The notes below the pieces were generated by a model. That model was not told the DNA's origin. It saw only the letters and a program-made list of their open reading frames with translations, and did not search any database. Positions 63,201 through 64,000 of a stretch of 64,000 nt of DNA are shown here, one piece after another; positions within the stretch are counted from its first letter, which is position 1; every line of letters starts with the position of its first letter. The translations under genes and the position numbers were made by a program. Location of the stretch: contig OY727100.1 of the NCBI GenBank assembly GCA_963402885.1, positions 6,311,501 to 6,375,500 of the forward strand, given 5' to 3'. This DNA is from Antedon bifida. Its lineage: Eukaryota; Echinodermata; Crinoidea; Comatulida; Antedonidae.

Positions 63201-64000
63201 TACTATGGCTCTATAAGATGATGTTAGCAAAATATATGTGTATAAATGGCAATATTATGACATAATTTTTGAATTTTAAAAAGCGGAAATTGTTTCGATT
63301 TTTCAATAAAATTCCTATGGTCCCCCGCAGGAAAATTTTCGAAAAATGGCCAAATTTCGACCCTTTTATTTGTTGATGTAACTAGTTACTATGGCTCTAT
63401 AAGATGATGTTAGCACAATATATGTGCACAAATGGCAATATTATAACATAATTTTGGAATTTTAGAAAGTGGAAATGTTGGCCATTTTTCGAAAAAATTC
63501 CTGTGGTCCCCCGTAGGAAAATTTTCGAAAAATAGCCAAATTTCGACCCTTTTTTTTTTGACGTAACTAGTTACTATGGCTCTATAGGATGGTGTTAGCA
63601 CAATATATTTGCATAAATGGCAATATTATAGCATAATTTTCGAATTTTAAAAAGTGTAAATTTTTTATATTTTTCAAAAAAATTCCTATGGTCCCCCGCA
63701 GGGAAATTTTCGGAAAATATCCAAATTTCGACCCTTTAATTTTTTGACATAACTAGTTACTATGGCTCTATAAGATGATGTTAGAACAATATATTTGCAT
63801 AAAAGGCCATATTATAGCATAATTATTGAATTTTAAAAAGTTTGAATTTTTGCCATTTTCGAAAAAATTCCAGTGGTCCCCCGCAGGAAAATTTTCTAAA
63901 AATGGTCAAATTTTGACCCTTTTTATTTTTTTACATAACTAGTTACTATGGCTCTATAAGATGATGTTAGCAAAATATATGTGTATAAATGGCAGTATTA
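57206..64000 (+). repeat. Array segment matching 24.0-30.8 kb
   Basis: The 1265/2092-bp pattern is kept: GTTTTTTTGACATGGC at 57206, 58471, 60561 and 61826, and TTTTTTCTATAAG with CTATAAG at 57944, 60034 and 61299. TGTGGGAAAATT at 63009 matches 29809. The array runs off the window end. There is no gene. Confidence 0.87.

Larger units (their letters stand above)
1..64000 (+). repeat. AT-rich satellite array, ~185-bp monomer, whole window
   Basis: The landmark CTATGGCTCTATAAGATGATG recurs through the whole window at a usual spacing of 177-187 bp (for example 1126, 1312, 1497, 1682), with shorter steps near 132 bp for a deleted monomer type. Between landmarks each unit carries the same ordered elements: an AT-rich middle, a GC-rich box GGTCCCCCGCAGG, TTTCGACCC, a T-run and TAACTAGTTA. 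I estimate about 350 monomers. Nearly all are in one orientation; seven short segments are inverted. Neither edge shows the array ending, so the full array is longer. No gene, RNA gene or transposon interrupts it. Satellite identity is direct from sequence; a centromeric or pericentromeric location is inference. The species and any published family name are not recognised. Confidence 0.98.
46109..64000 (+). repeat. Large block, second copy (matches 12032-30800)
   Basis: The block begins at CTATGG 46109 (12032 plus 34077) and still matches at the window end (shift 33200). It has lost 700 bp at 50413, gained 876 bp at 53.1-54.3 kb and holds one rather than two copies of the 1052-bp unit near 56.3-57.4 kb. 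One- or two-base shifts (33202 to 33200) come from short A/T-run differences such as TTCAAAAATTGCC at 60165. There is no gene. Confidence 0.92.

Noticed and set aside
1-64000. CRISPR array
   Set aside because: Repeats are contiguous ~185-bp units without unique spacers, so this is not a repeat-spacer array.
1-64000. tRNA, rRNA, telomere repeats, LTR or LINE fragments
   Set aside because: No stretch departs from the monomer pattern long enough to hold any of these, and none of their hallmark motifs was seen.
12032-64000. Assembly artefact producing the duplicated half
   Set aside because: It cannot be excluded from sequence alone, but the two halves differ by whole-monomer gains and losses and scattered substitutions, which a simple duplicated contig would not show. 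Haplotype stacking remains possible.

Overview
The window is one uninterrupted block of eukaryotic satellite DNA. Every stretch I read, from base 1 to base 64000, belongs to a single AT-rich tandem repeat with a basic monomer of about 185 bp (roughly 350 monomers). I see no protein gene, RNA gene, transposon insertion, telomere repeat or unique-sequence island. The monomer is recognised by a fixed order of landmarks on the + strand: CTATGGCTCTATAAGATGATG, a variable AT-rich middle, a GC-rich box (GGTCCCCCGCAGG) set between two TTTTCGAAAA palindromes, TTTCGACCC, a T-run, then the palindrome TAACTAGTTA just before the next CTATGG. I cannot name the species or a published satellite family. Size, AT-richness, higher-order structure and freedom from insertions suit a centromeric or pericentromeric satellite of a plant or animal, but that is inference.

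Monomers fall into five full-length types (A to E here) and one short type (S, about 132 bp, lacking the GC box). They tend to follow the order S-C-D-E-A-B, a higher-order repeat of 1052 bp, seen cleanly at 22095-23146 and repeated at 23147-24198. Around this theme are chimeric monomers, skipped or doubled types, and several independent internal deletions.

Layout: 1-8160 is a mosaic of segments that recur at 15.4-16.7, 19.5-22.0 and 28.8-30.9 kb. 8161-12031 holds E/A-rich monomers and one inverted monomer (11108-11233). 12351-15357 has two and a half copies of a 1251-bp unit. 15358-22094 is mostly A-B-C-D(E) order. 22095-24198 is the 1052-bp tandem duplication. 24199-30870 carries units spaced 1265 and about 2092 bp apart (sum 3357). 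30871-35950 repeats 9.3-13.9 kb. 35951-39096 is a mosaic of material from 1.1-1.6, 6.7-8.0 and 8.7-10.2 kb. 39097-46108 is a 3506-bp unit present twice in tandem, carrying four inverted monomers. 46109-64000 repeats 12032-30800.

The second half is therefore a large-scale copy of the first. Anchors shift by 34077, 33377, 34253 and finally 33200 bp, the steps being gains or losses of whole monomers (700, 876 and 1052 bp). This orders events: the 1251-bp duplication and the 1265/2092 pattern predate the block duplication because both blocks have them; the 1052-bp tandem copy, the 700-bp difference and the expansion of the inverted module came later or affected one block only. All relations were read by eye from shared anchor words; none was computed.
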